Shown here: positions 8,117 to 16,009 of the stretch, piece after piece | Position numbering within the stretch: the first letter of the stretch is position 1 | Layout of the letters: every line of letters starts with the position of its first letter | From: CAWBRT01 sp050015355 | GTDB lineage: Bacteria; Acidobacteriota; Terriglobia; Terriglobales; Acidobacteriaceae | NCBI GenBank assembly: GCA_050015355.1 | Contig: JBEKBO010000017.1 | Location: 1 to 64,000 of the forward strand | Direction of reading: 5' to 3' | DNA length: 64,000 bases | The notes under the pieces: model-generated | Database searches by the model: none | Seen by the model: the letters and a program-made list of their open reading frames with translations, nothing else | Told to the model about the DNA's origin: nothing | Position numbers and translations under genes: made by a program

Positions 8117-8200
8117 GCGGCAGAGATTAGAGAAGCCGCCCAAGAGAAGCCTCCTGTATGGATTTCAACCCATGCAAGCCGCCTCTTTTGGGCGGCTTTT
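8117..8200 (+). promoter_or_regulatory. mgtC leader RNA, inverted copy of the glpD leader
   Basis: It starts gcggcagagattagagaagc and ends gggcggctttt; 82 of 84 positions equal the reverse complement of 7712-7795. The order of parts relative to the downstream gene is the same on both sides: 5' gcggc, first aagccgccc, apical stem tgtatgg / ccatgca, terminator stem and U-run. The terminator ends 64 bp before the mgtC ATG. Because the strong stem is followed by U residues only in this direction, it should act on mgtC transcription. Confidence 0.6.
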
Positions 8201-8264
8201 CATTTCCCTCGTTTCAGTGGCCAGGTGAGCGTCTCTACGCCGTTTGCCGGCAGGAGGGTCGGAC

Positions 8265-8990
8265 ATGGACATCTTCTTGCATTGGTTGGCGCTGGCGGAT
8301 CAGCCGCAACACGTGCTGACGCAGTCGATCTTCCGCCTCCTGCTGGCAGCGATTCTTGGCGGCTGCATCGGGTTTCAGCGCGAGCGGCGCGGCAAGGCCG
8401 CCGGCCTGCGGACCAACATGCTGATCTGTGTCGGGTCCGCCACTTTTACCATCCTCTCGTTATCTCTGGCCAGTACTTTTGGCGGCGACCGCACCCGCAT
8501 CGCCGCGCAGATCATCTCTGGGATTGGGTTTATCGGCGCCGGCTCCATTCTCCGCGAGAGGGGAAGCATTACCGGGCTTACGACAGCCGCTACGATGTTT
8601 GTTGCCGCCGGGGTTGGAATGGCCGCCGGTGGCGGAATGCCCGTTCTCGCAATGTTTACAACCGTGCTTGTCTTGCTGGCACTCAGCGTGTTGGGGAGGT
8701 TTGAAACTCAGCGGTTGAAGCTCATCCCCGCGCGCTACAGTCTTGTAGGGAATGATATCAAGGACATTATCAGTGTCATCAATACAACGCTCTCTGGCGA
8801 ACACCGTCTGATCAAGGACATTCGATTGTCATCGAAGGATGGGCACTCGCACGCGCTGCTGCGGGTGGACGCAACCCAGTTAGAACACGAGCAGATCCTG
8901 CGCCAGTTGGAAGCGGCGCCGCGGATTACCCAGTGCGAGCTGCGCACGGGGCCGGCTTTCGGCAAGGATTCGGAGGGCGACTCGTCATAA
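8265..8990 (+). CDS. MgtC/SapB-family membrane protein
   Basis: 241 residues from the ATG at 8265, chosen because AGGAGG lies 7 bases upstream (the reading could extend to 8244). The N-terminal half holds the MgtC/SapB signature: RLLLAAILGGCIGFQRERRGKAAGLRTNML, shown here in part, GIGFIGAGSIL and GLTTAATMFVAAGVGMAAGGG, with about five membrane segments. The C-terminal half is a soluble ACT-like domain (from about residue 160). MgtC proteins help growth at low Mg2+ and have been linked to phosphate homeostasis. The gene stands downstream of a leader RNA shared with glpD and 201 bp before glpP. Its role here is inference. Confidence 0.85.
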   Translation: MDIFLHWLALADQPQHVLTQSIFRLLLAAILGGCIGFQRERRGKAAGLRTNMLICVGSATFTILSLSLASTFGGDRTRIAAQIISGIGFIGAGSILRERGSITGLTTAATMFVAAGVGMAAGGGMPVLAMFTTVLVLLALSVLGRFETQRLKLIPARYSLVGNDIKDIISVINTTLSGEHRLIKDIRLSSKDGHSHALLRVDATQLEHEQILRQLEAAPRITQCELRTGPAFGKDSEGDSS

Positions 8991-9059
8991 TGGGTCGCGT
9001 AGGGTGTTGCTCGGACTCACTGCGGATGGCGTGGGTGCTGTTGCCCAGGGAGATACCTG

Positions 9060-9087
9060 TTGCGGTTTACGCCGGGCGGGGTATGAT
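9060..9087 (+). promoter_or_regulatory. Sigma-70-like promoter ahead of glpP
   Basis: TTGCGG, 16 bp spacer, TATGAT. This is a good match to -35/-10 elements and lies about 105 bp before the chosen glpP start. It would let glpP and the ABC genes be transcribed independently of the mgtC leader. Prediction from sequence only. Confidence 0.45.
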
Positions 9088-9191
9088 CGAGACGCGAAAC
9101 ATCAAGCTACCGGATTGGAGATGCTGGCGCGTTGCAGGCCCGCAAGCTGAAGGACCCTCCCGGGACGTATCCCGCCGGGACAGGTGAAGTG

Positions 9192-9758
9192 GTGAAGACA
9201 CTCGAATCTCTTCTGGAACAGAGTCGCATTATCCCGGCGGTGCGCGACCCGGAACTCTTGTCGAAGGCGACGGCGGCATCGAGTAAGATTATTTATCTGC
9301 TGTGTGGAACGCCTGAGAACATTGGCGAAATGGCGGCGCAGGCAAGTGCCTGTGGCAAAGTGCCAATTGTAAATCTGGACCTTGTCTCCGGCTTTGCGCG
9401 CGACGCCGCCGCGATTGAATTCTTGTCGCGTCGTTGCATACGGGGAATTATTTCCACGCACCAAGTCCCGCTTCGCGCCGCCCGCGGCTTGGGACTTTTC
9501 GCCATACAACGCACATTTCTCCTGGATTCGGCCGCGCTGCAAAGTTCCCTGCGTTCCATTGAGCAAGCCCGTCCCGATGCCATCGAGGTGTTGCCTGCGA
9601 TTGTGGCTCCGTATCTTGTGCGCGAGTTGAATCGTGAACACTCCACACTGCCGGTAATTGCCGGAGGCTTAGTACAATCACTCCGTCAGATTCAGGATTT
9701 GATAGACCAGGGCGTGAACTCGGTTTCCGTCGGGAACCCCGACTACTGGCTAGTGTGA
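9192..9758 (+). CDS. glpP: Glycerol-3-phosphate-responsive antiterminator
   Basis: 188 residues from the GTG at 9192 (VKTLESLLEQSRIIPAVRD), which is where GlpP proteins normally begin; the frame is open further upstream to a TTG at 9132. Family features: IIPAVRD, VNLDLVSGFARDAAAIEFL, GIISTHQ, DAIEVLPAIVAPYLV and the closing VIAGGLVQS with SVSVGNPDYW. GlpP binds glycerol 3-phosphate and mRNA leaders to prevent termination at glp genes. The neighbouring glpD and the leader RNAs at 7712 and 8117 are natural targets. It precedes an ABC importer by about 180 bp. The family assignment is firm; the target set is inferred. Confidence 0.9.
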   Translation: MKTLESLLEQSRIIPAVRDPELLSKATAASSKIIYLLCGTPENIGEMAAQASACGKVPIVNLDLVSGFARDAAAIEFLSRRCIRGIISTHQVPLRAARGLGLFAIQRTFLLDSAALQSSLRSIEQARPDAIEVLPAIVAPYLVRELNREHSTLPVIAGGLVQSLRQIQDLIDQGVNSVSVGNPDYWLV

Positions 9759-9880
9759 AAACCTGCATGTTGCGAACGCATCCGAACGCGCGGTGAAGCC
9801 TGTCAAACTACCCGCGCGGCACTGTCGACAAGGTTTTTGGCGCATTTCCCGATCTGCGCGATATGCTATGTACGACTGTG

Positions 9881-9931
9881 GGAGGCGGGTATTCGCCTCC
9901 TGTATACAGAAAACAATTTTGCATCAGGAGG
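9881..9931 (+). promoter_or_regulatory. RBS-sequestering leader of the ABC importer
   Basis: Two exclusive stems share one strand. ggaggcg (9881-9887) pairs perfectly with cgcctcc (9894-9900). Alternatively cctcctg (9896-9902) pairs perfectly with caggagg (9925-9931), which is the ribosome binding site 8 bases before the ATG at 9940. The first fold frees the RBS, the second hides it. The sequence gcctcctgtat in this leader also occurs in both glpD/mgtC leaders. No T-run follows, so translational rather than transcriptional control is suggested. Confidence 0.5.
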
Positions 9932-9939
9932 GACATGGT

Positions 9940-11064
9940 ATGAGACGGTTTGCAGTGATTACGGCCCTGATCGTTGGATTTTTTATCTCTATGCCAGCTA
10001 CCGCGTTTTCTCAGGCCATCGAGAATGAGTTCTATCTCATCACCCCTGTATCCAAGGATGTCCATGATCCGATGTTGAAGGCGTTCGCGGCCTATGCAAA
10101 GAAGAAATGGAACGTGGACTTGAAGACCAGCGCCATGCCGCAAGGCACGCCGGTCGCCTATGGCCAGATCGTGGAGTGGAAGGGAAGACCACAGGCGGAC
10201 GTCTTCTGGGGCGGCGAGGGGATACTTTTTGACAAGCTGGCAAAGCAAGGGCTGCTTGAAAAACTACAGGTTCCCGACAAGATGTGGCGCGAGATTCCCG
10301 CCGGGATCGGCAAGCCTGTGAGCCTACCTCTCAAGGATCCAAAAAAGTTCTGGGTCGGAACGATGCTGGAACCGTACGGGATTATCTATCAGCCGAAACT
10401 TCTCAAGCGTCTCGGCGTGGAGATTAAAGACTGGGATGACCTTCTCAATCCGAAGCTGAAAGGCCAGATCGCACAATGCACCCCCGACAGATCCAGCAGC
10501 AGCCATGCTTCCTATGAAGTCATTCTCCAAACCTATGGCTGGGCAAAGGGCTGGGAGTGGCTGACGAAGCTTTCGGCGAACACGGGAATTTTTACAGCTC
10601 GCTCCCGCGACGTACCGAATGTGGTGTCCAAGGGAGAATTCGCCGTTGGCTTTGCGGTGCCGAGCTATATGGCCTTTGCCGAGGTCCTGAATGGTTATGA
10701 CGTTGCATTCGTCTATCCGAAGAATGCCTATGTGACACCCGAACCCATGGCTGTGTTGAAGGGGGCGCCTCACGTGAAAGCCGCCCATGCCTTCATCGAA
10801 TTTTTGTTAAGCGAAGAAGGTCAGAAGCTTGTCTCCTCCATGGGAGTCTATCCGATTACCGCCAAGTATAAGGTTCAGGGCCCTGCCGGCTCCAATCAGG
10901 AAAAGGCCGTGGCTTTCACCGGCGGGATTCGGTCCTTCTTCGATATTCCGGTCGGCAATATTTACAACGACAGTGTTGCCGGCGGGCCGAATCGGGACGA
11001 AGAAGTGAATGCCTACTTCCGCAAGGAAATCGCGGAGAAGCATAAGGACCTCGTTAAGAGATAA
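9940..11064 (+). CDS. ABC transporter periplasmic substrate-binding protein (Fe3+/polyamine/phosphonate type)
   Basis: 374 residues. The start at 9940 (MRRFAVITALIVGFF) is supported by AGGAGG at 9926-9931. A signal peptide with cleavage near ATAFSQA is clear. The mature protein has the bilobed FbpA/PotD-like pattern: RPQADVFWGGEGILFDKLAKQG, then GTMLEPYGIIYQ, GEFAVGFAVPSYM and a C-terminal AFIEFLLSEEGQKLV, which is typical of the class that binds small anions, iron or polyamines. ATPase and permease genes follow in the same operon. Linkage to glpP and glpD suggests a glycerol-phosphate-like or phosphonate ligand; the ligand is not determinable here. Confidence 0.85.
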   Translation: MRRFAVITALIVGFFISMPATAFSQAIENEFYLITPVSKDVHDPMLKAFAAYAKKKWNVDLKTSAMPQGTPVAYGQIVEWKGRPQADVFWGGEGILFDKLAKQGLLEKLQVPDKMWREIPAGIGKPVSLPLKDPKKFWVGTMLEPYGIIYQPKLLKRLGVEIKDWDDLLNPKLKGQIAQCTPDRSSSSHASYEVILQTYGWAKGWEWLTKLSANTGIFTARSRDVPNVVSKGEFAVGFAVPSYMAFAEVLNGYDVAFVYPKNAYVTPEPMAVLKGAPHVKAAHAFIEFLLSEEGQKLVSSMGVYPITAKYKVQGPAGSNQEKAVAFTGGIRSFFDIPVGNIYNDSVAGGPNRDEEVNAYFRKEIAEKHKDLVKR

Positions 11065-11068
11065 CTGC

Positions 11069-12157
11069 ATGCACATCCACCTGAAGGATGTCGTAAAGAG
11101 ATTTGGCGCCCTGGAAGCGGTAAGTCACGTCTCCCTGGAAATCCGGGACGGTGAGCTATTTACCCTTCTAGGGCCGTCAGGTTGCGGAAAAACGACAATC
11201 CTGCGGCTTATCGGCGGCTTCCACAAGCCCGATGAAGGAGAAGTGTACTTCGGCGACAAAGAGGTATCGGCCATTCCCACCTACCAGCGAAACATCGGCA
11301 TGGTCTTCCAGAACTATGCTCTCTGGCCGCACATGACGATCTTCGACAACGTAGCCTATGGTTTGAAGATCAAGAAGATACCCAAGAAGGAGATATCCGA
11401 AAAGGTAAACCGGGTGCTTTCCACAGTCAACCTGACGGGACTGGAAAAGCGCTATCCCGGCCAGCTCTCCGGCGGCCAGCAGCAACGCGTTGCGCTGGCC
11501 CGTGCCCTGGTCCTCAATCCTGATGTACTGTTGCTTGATGAGCCTCTTTCCAACCTGGACGCAAAGATACGCCTGCAGGTGCGTGCCGAGATCAGGAAGC
11601 TACAGAAGGAACTGGGGATTACCTCCATCTATGTGACCCATGACCAGGAAGAGGCCCTGACCATCTCCGATCGCATCGCAGTCATCGAGCGCGGGAAGAT
11701 TCAACAAATCGGAGCGCCCAGGGACCTCTACGAGCGGCCGCAGAATCCATTCGTGGCCGATTTTATCGGCATCAACAACCTGATCGCCGGCGAGGTGAAG
11801 CAGGTCGATGAGGCGGCCGGATTGATGGTGGTCCACACTCAGTTCGGGTTGATTAAATGTTTGCCGGACAAACAGCTTCGGGAGGGGGATGCGTGCAAGA
11901 TTTCCGTTCGTCCCGAGGTTGCTTCCATCGGTCTGCCCGCTGAAGCGCATAACGGCATGAACGCGATTTGCGGAACGGTAAGCTTCGCCTCCTACATCGG
12001 CAACGCTATTCGCTACGACATCGAACTGGACCGGGACACCATCTTCAGAGTTGACGTGCAGAACCCCAGGAACCAGCAACCGTTCCCGATCAATGAAAAG
12101 GTAAGCGTTAGTTTCCCCATTCGAGTAACACTTGGGATCCCTGTCTCAAAGGGCTAG
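11069..12157 (+). CDS. ABC transporter ATP-binding protein (CUT/POTA class)
   Basis: 362 residues from the ATG at 11069 (MHIHLKDVVKRFG), 4 bp after the previous stop. Walker A GPSGCGKTT at residues 35-43, Q-loop MVFQNYALWPHMT, signature LSGGQQQRVALARAL, Walker B LLLDEPLSNLDA and the switch His in THDQEEAL. A C-terminal TOBE region (from about residue 235) contains KISVRPEVASIG. It energises uptake by the adjacent binding protein and fused permease. The class is the same as UgpC/PotA/FbpC ATPases. Confidence 0.9.
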   Translation: MHIHLKDVVKRFGALEAVSHVSLEIRDGELFTLLGPSGCGKTTILRLIGGFHKPDEGEVYFGDKEVSAIPTYQRNIGMVFQNYALWPHMTIFDNVAYGLKIKKIPKKEISEKVNRVLSTVNLTGLEKRYPGQLSGGQQQRVALARALVLNPDVLLLDEPLSNLDAKIRLQVRAEIRKLQKELGITSIYVTHDQEEALTISDRIAVIERGKIQQIGAPRDLYERPQNPFVADFIGINNLIAGEVKQVDEAAGLMVVHTQFGLIKCLPDKQLREGDACKISVRPEVASIGLPAEAHNGMNAICGTVSFASYIGNAIRYDIELDRDTIFRVDVQNPRNQQPFPINEKVSVSFPIRVTLGIPVSKG

Positions 12158-12172
12158 GCTAGGAGCCGGAGC

Positions 12173-13882
12173 GTGAATACCGAGGCGGCGGTGGCGACGA
12201 GATCACGAATCCGGCCCGATGTGCGTGTTGGAGAAATCCTCGGCTATGCCGGCATCTGGAGCTTCTTCATCATTTTTCTGATCTATCCCCTCACCCGTCT
12301 GTTTTACGACAGTTTCACTACCGATGACGGGATCTTCACCCTGGGGAACTATTACCAGTTTTTCACCGATGGCTTCTATCTGAGATCGTTTTACAACTCC
12401 ATGGTACTTGGCGTTGCTTGTGTGATCACCACCTCGGTGCTCGGCATCGCCATCGCGTTTCTGTTGCTCCGTTACGATTTCCCTGGCAGGAGGCTTTTTT
12501 CCTATCTCACCATCATCCCCATGATCATGCCGCCCTTGGTTGGCGTCATGGGCTTCACCTTCATCCTGGGGCGCGCAGGGACGGTCAATACCATCCTCCA
12601 GGACTATCTGGGCTTTGAGCAGCCTATCAACTTCATGTACGGGATTCACGGGGTGCTGCTGGTCGAGACTTTGCACCTCTTTCCGCTGATGACGTTGAGT
12701 ATCGTGGACGCGATGTCAAAGATATCGCCCTCACTCGATGAGGCGGCCGAGAGCGTTGGCTCCCGGGGGATTCGCAAATTTTGGGATATCACTTTTCCCC
12801 TGACCACGCCGGGCTATGTCACCGGCGCGCTGCTGGTTTTCATCTGGACCTTTGCCGACTTCGCGACGCCGCTCGTGGTCGGGGTGGATGATCTCCTCGC
12901 CTCACAGGCCTACCTGAATATTGTCCAGTTCGTCGACCGCAGGCTGTTCAAGATGGGGATCGTGATCTCGGCGATCATGGTCATTCTGGCTATCGTTTTT
13001 CTCATCGTTGCCAAGAAGTATGTGGCCATCAAGGATTACAGTTCGCTCTCTTATTCGCAGATTGAGCGGAAGAAGCTATCGGTTTCATCGCAGTTGGGTG
13101 TCGTCGCCTTTCTTGTCGGCGTCCTGATCTTCGCCTTTATTCCTTATTTCGGGATCGCCCTCGATTCGTTCGGAAAGGGCTGGGCATTGACGCCGTTTCC
13201 CGTCAAGTACACGCTTCAGTATTTCGAGCGCGTCTCGGTTGAGACGCCCAAGTTCATCCTCAACAGCCTCCTCTACTCGGGCATTTCCGTAGCGATCTGC
13301 ATCGCCGTGGGAGTTTCGGCGGCGTGGGTCATGGCGCGGACCAAACTTCCGGGCAGAGAAATCCTCGATTCGTTGACGACGTTGATCCTGGCCCTGCCCG
13401 GGACGGGAATCGGCGTCGCTTATATGCGCGCCTTTCGCGACCCGCTGCCTTTCATGGGTATTCCCCTCATCGGGATGTGGGTCGTCATCCCCATCGTCCT
13501 TGGTGTGCGACGCCTGCCTTACACGGTGCGGGGGACATTTGCCTCTTTGTTGATCGTCCATCGTTCCTTCGAAGAGGCAGCCGAAAGTGTTGGGGCAGCC
13601 AAAGTCAAAACCTTCAAGGATGTGACCCTTCCCCTCATCTGGAAGGGAGTGCTCACTGGCGCCCTGTATTCCTTCATTCTTGCGCTGCAAGAGGCTTCCG
13701 CCACGCTTCTGCTGGTCGTCCCCGGCCATGAAATGATGACCGTGGGGATCTTTAATTTTTATATCGGCGGGTCGGTGAATGAGGCGGCGGCCCTGGGGCT
13801 CATTCTGATCATTCTTGGCGCGGTTTGTCTGCTGATCATAAACCGGCTCGCGGGGTCCAGGATGGGGGGCGTTTTTGGCTAA
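12173..13882 (+). CDS. ABC transporter permease, fused two-domain (FbpB-like)
   Basis: 569 residues, GTG start after 'aggagccggagc'. Two homologous permease halves are fused, with about 12 membrane segments. Each half has its EAA-type ATPase-contact loop: SLDEAAESVGSRGIRKFWDITFPL, quoted here in part (about residues 184-205), and EEAAESVGAAKVKTFKDVTL (about residues 464-483). One chain therefore supplies both transmembrane halves of the importer, as in FbpB/AfuB and some phosphonate importers. It follows the ATPase gene by 15 bp, and the HAD phosphatase gene starts 69 bp later. Confidence 0.88.
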   Translation: MNTEAAVATRSRIRPDVRVGEILGYAGIWSFFIIFLIYPLTRLFYDSFTTDDGIFTLGNYYQFFTDGFYLRSFYNSMVLGVACVITTSVLGIAIAFLLLRYDFPGRRLFSYLTIIPMIMPPLVGVMGFTFILGRAGTVNTILQDYLGFEQPINFMYGIHGVLLVETLHLFPLMTLSIVDAMSKISPSLDEAAESVGSRGIRKFWDITFPLTTPGYVTGALLVFIWTFADFATPLVVGVDDLLASQAYLNIVQFVDRRLFKMGIVISAIMVILAIVFLIVAKKYVAIKDYSSLSYSQIERKKLSVSSQLGVVAFLVGVLIFAFIPYFGIALDSFGKGWALTPFPVKYTLQYFERVSVETPKFILNSLLYSGISVAICIAVGVSAAWVMARTKLPGREILDSLTTLILALPGTGIGVAYMRAFRDPLPFMGIPLIGMWVVIPIVLGVRRLPYTVRGTFASLLIVHRSFEEAAESVGAAKVKTFKDVTLPLIWKGVLTGALYSFILALQEASATLLLVVPGHEMMTVGIFNFYIGGSVNEAAALGLILIILGAVCLLIINRLAGSRMGGVFG

Positions 13883-13951
13883 AGTACGTTCAGCTACGAG
13901 CAGATTGGTCATTACATTGACCAGCATGGCTATGATAAGGCGGCGGGGTGA

Positions 13952-14764
13952 ATGTCGGCTGAAATGATCGGCAAAATTCGCTGCTTTGTTCTTGATATGG
14001 ATGGAACTGTATATCTCGGCAGCCGCTTATTGCCGGGCGCTCTCGAGTTTATAGAGTATCTTCGCCAAACTCAGCGCGACTTTCTATTTGTAACCAATAA
14101 CTCTTCCCGTCATGCCGGATACTACGCGAGTAAGTTGACGAAGTTAGGGATTAATTGCGACGCCGCTAACATACTGACTTCCGGAGAGGCGACAGCCTTC
14201 TATATCAACACCCTGAAAAAAGGTGCGCGAATCTTTCTACTGGGCACTCCCGAGTTGGAAGAGGAATTTCAAAGTCAGGGATTTACGCTGACCGCCGATG
14301 CTCCGGATTTTGTGGTGCTGGGCTTCGATAAAACATTGACCTACGGCAAACTGGTGACCGCCTGCGATTGGATCCGCCAAGGCGTCCCATTTATCGCCAC
14401 TCATCCGGATCTGAATTGCCCCACCGAGTCCGGGTACATTCCGGATTGCGGCGCGATGGCGGCATTGATTTCGGCATCGACGGGCGTACAGCCCAAAGTG
14501 ATCGGCAAGCCGCATCGTGAAATCATCGACATGATCTTGCGCAAGAAGGCTTACGACGCAGAGCAACTGGCGATTGTCGGCGACCGCTTGTACACCGATA
14601 TGGCCACCGGATTCAATGCCCGTATCTGCACGGTTCTGGTTCTCAGCGGAGAGACAAAGCCCGAAGATCTGCGCGCAGCCTCCATGCAACCGCAGTATGT
14701 CTGCCGCGATCTGGCGGACCTGACCGAACGATTAATGCGAAGCGACACCCAGCCACGCCTGTGA
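13952..14764 (+). CDS. HAD-IIA phosphatase (NagD/AraL/phosphoglycolate phosphatase-like)
   Basis: 270 residues. HAD motifs in order: I CFVLDMDGTVYLG with the nucleophile and acid Asp, II LFVTNNSSR, III Lys in VIGKPHREI, IV IVGDRLYTDMATG. The large C2-type cap between motifs II and III identifies subclass IIA, which includes NagD, AraL and glycerol-1-phosphate / phosphoglycolate phosphatases. Closing the glpP-ABC cluster, it may dephosphorylate an imported or derived phospho-compound. That assignment is inference; the fold is certain. The ATG follows 'ggcggcggggtga'. Confidence 0.85.
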   Translation: MSAEMIGKIRCFVLDMDGTVYLGSRLLPGALEFIEYLRQTQRDFLFVTNNSSRHAGYYASKLTKLGINCDAANILTSGEATAFYINTLKKGARIFLLGTPELEEEFQSQGFTLTADAPDFVVLGFDKTLTYGKLVTACDWIRQGVPFIATHPDLNCPTESGYIPDCGAMAALISASTGVQPKVIGKPHREIIDMILRKKAYDAEQLAIVGDRLYTDMATGFNARICTVLVLSGETKPEDLRAASMQPQYVCRDLADLTERLMRSDTQPRL

Positions 14765-15235
14765 GAGAGTAGATGACTCTGCCCTGCAAAAGCGTCAACT
14801 AGGGCAGCCCGTCGCACTAGGGTAGATATCAGAACTGCCGTTACTCGAATTTACTCCTGCTTTGCAATTTCAGAAATGCACCAGGCCGGCGGCAACCCGT
14901 TCCAAGATACTTGAATCATCCAATCCGATGCCTTCGGCTCAGCGCTTCTTAGGGTCGTCGAATCCAGACCAGGCCAGTGCTGCAAAAGACATGTCCGTGA
15001 AGCAGCCCGGCGGGGGCATGGCTGGGCAGGCTTCTTGTGGCGAAGTCTGCCTGATCACTTCCGGCTGACACATCCGGGAGCGACTCACTAATTTCTCCAC
15101 ACGGTCAACACTGCGCGTGCCGGGAACTTCGGCTTCGGTCCGAGTCTCCGCCAGCCTCTCAACTCGCATCCCTCCAAAGCGCGATTCGATAGAATAGTTA
15201 AGATCAGTTAAAACCGAAGTCCTGGTTGACTCAAA
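14765..15235. other. Non-coding gap with a hairpin
   Basis: 471 bp without a believable gene; the short ORFs here lack RBSs and recognisable content. The one structure seen is a stem with arms ggcaggcttc and gaagtctgcc (one mismatch) at about 15027-15053. It has no T-run and no clear link to the neighbouring genes. The promoter for the dehalogenase gene presumably lies near the right end. Confidence 0.4.
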
Positions 15236-15955
15236 ATGGCAAAGCTACAAGATGAAGTGACGGCGTTGATCTTCGATACCTGGGGGACAATCGTTGACTG
15301 GCGCGGCAGTCTGCTCAATGAGTTATGCGCCTTCGGGCGGCGGATGGATTTGAAGATCGACTGGGAGCCATTCTTAGAGGAATGGAGAAGCGCGTACGAG
15401 CCGGCGAAGCAGAAGGTCAACAGCGGCGAGCTTCCGTGGACGAAGATGGACGTATTCTACCGGCAGGCGCTCGTTCAACTCTTAGCCAAGCACAACATCA
15501 CCGGCCTTGGTGAAGATGACATCGAGCATCTCAATCGGGCTTGGACAAGAACGCGCCCCTGGCCAGACTCGGTCGCAGGGCTTACGCTCTTGAAGAGGCG
15601 GTACGTTCTCTCCCCGCTGTCGAATGCGAGTTTTGCTTGGCTCATTGATATAGCCAGATTCGCTGGTCTTCCGTTTGACTGCGTCATCAGCTCGGAAAAT
15701 GCACGCTGCTACAAGCCCCGTCCGGAAGTTTACCTGACTGCCGTCAATCTGCTCGGCCGAAAGCCGGATCAAGTCATGTTAGTAGCCGCGCACAACTACG
15801 ATCTTCGCGCCGCCCGCTCGCTCGGACTGCGGACTGGATTCATTGCGCGTCCGACGGAATTCGGTCCGCGTCAAAACAAAGACTTCCAGGCCGAGGAGAG
15901 TTGGGACGTGATCGCGGAGGACATGATCGATCTTGCCAGAAAAATGGGAGCGTAA
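15236..15955 (+). CDS. HAD-family (S)-2-haloacid dehalogenase-like hydrolase, type II
   Basis: 239 residues. The N-terminal motif ALIFDTWGTIVDWRGSLL matches the type II dehalogenase form (FDTFGTVVDWR), with Asp as nucleophile. Later motifs are LSPLSNASFAWL (Ser/Asn of motif II), YKPRPEVYLTA (Lys of motif III) and VMLVAAHNYDLRAARSLGL (the dehalogenase VAAH-xxDL signature). Members hydrolyse 2-haloacids, though many family proteins act on phosphates. No strong RBS is visible before the ATG. The gene stands alone, convergent with the DedA gene. Confidence 0.8.
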   Translation: MAKLQDEVTALIFDTWGTIVDWRGSLLNELCAFGRRMDLKIDWEPFLEEWRSAYEPAKQKVNSGELPWTKMDVFYRQALVQLLAKHNITGLGEDDIEHLNRAWTRTRPWPDSVAGLTLLKRRYVLSPLSNASFAWLIDIARFAGLPFDCVISSENARCYKPRPEVYLTAVNLLGRKPDQVMLVAAHNYDLRAARSLGLRTGFIARPTEFGPRQNKDFQAEESWDVIAEDMIDLARKMGA

Positions 15956-16009
15956 AAACCGGCGCGCGCGGCGCAATTCGTGGTGCTCTCCTCAGCGCGG
16001 CCGACTATC

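Noticed and set aside
7838..8143. ORFs on both strands in the glpD-mgtC intergenic region
   Set aside because: They cross the two CRP-like sites and have no RBS; the region is better explained as regulatory DNA.
14862..15169. Short ORFs between the HAD genes
   Set aside because: No RBS, no recognisable residues; overlap each other on both strands.
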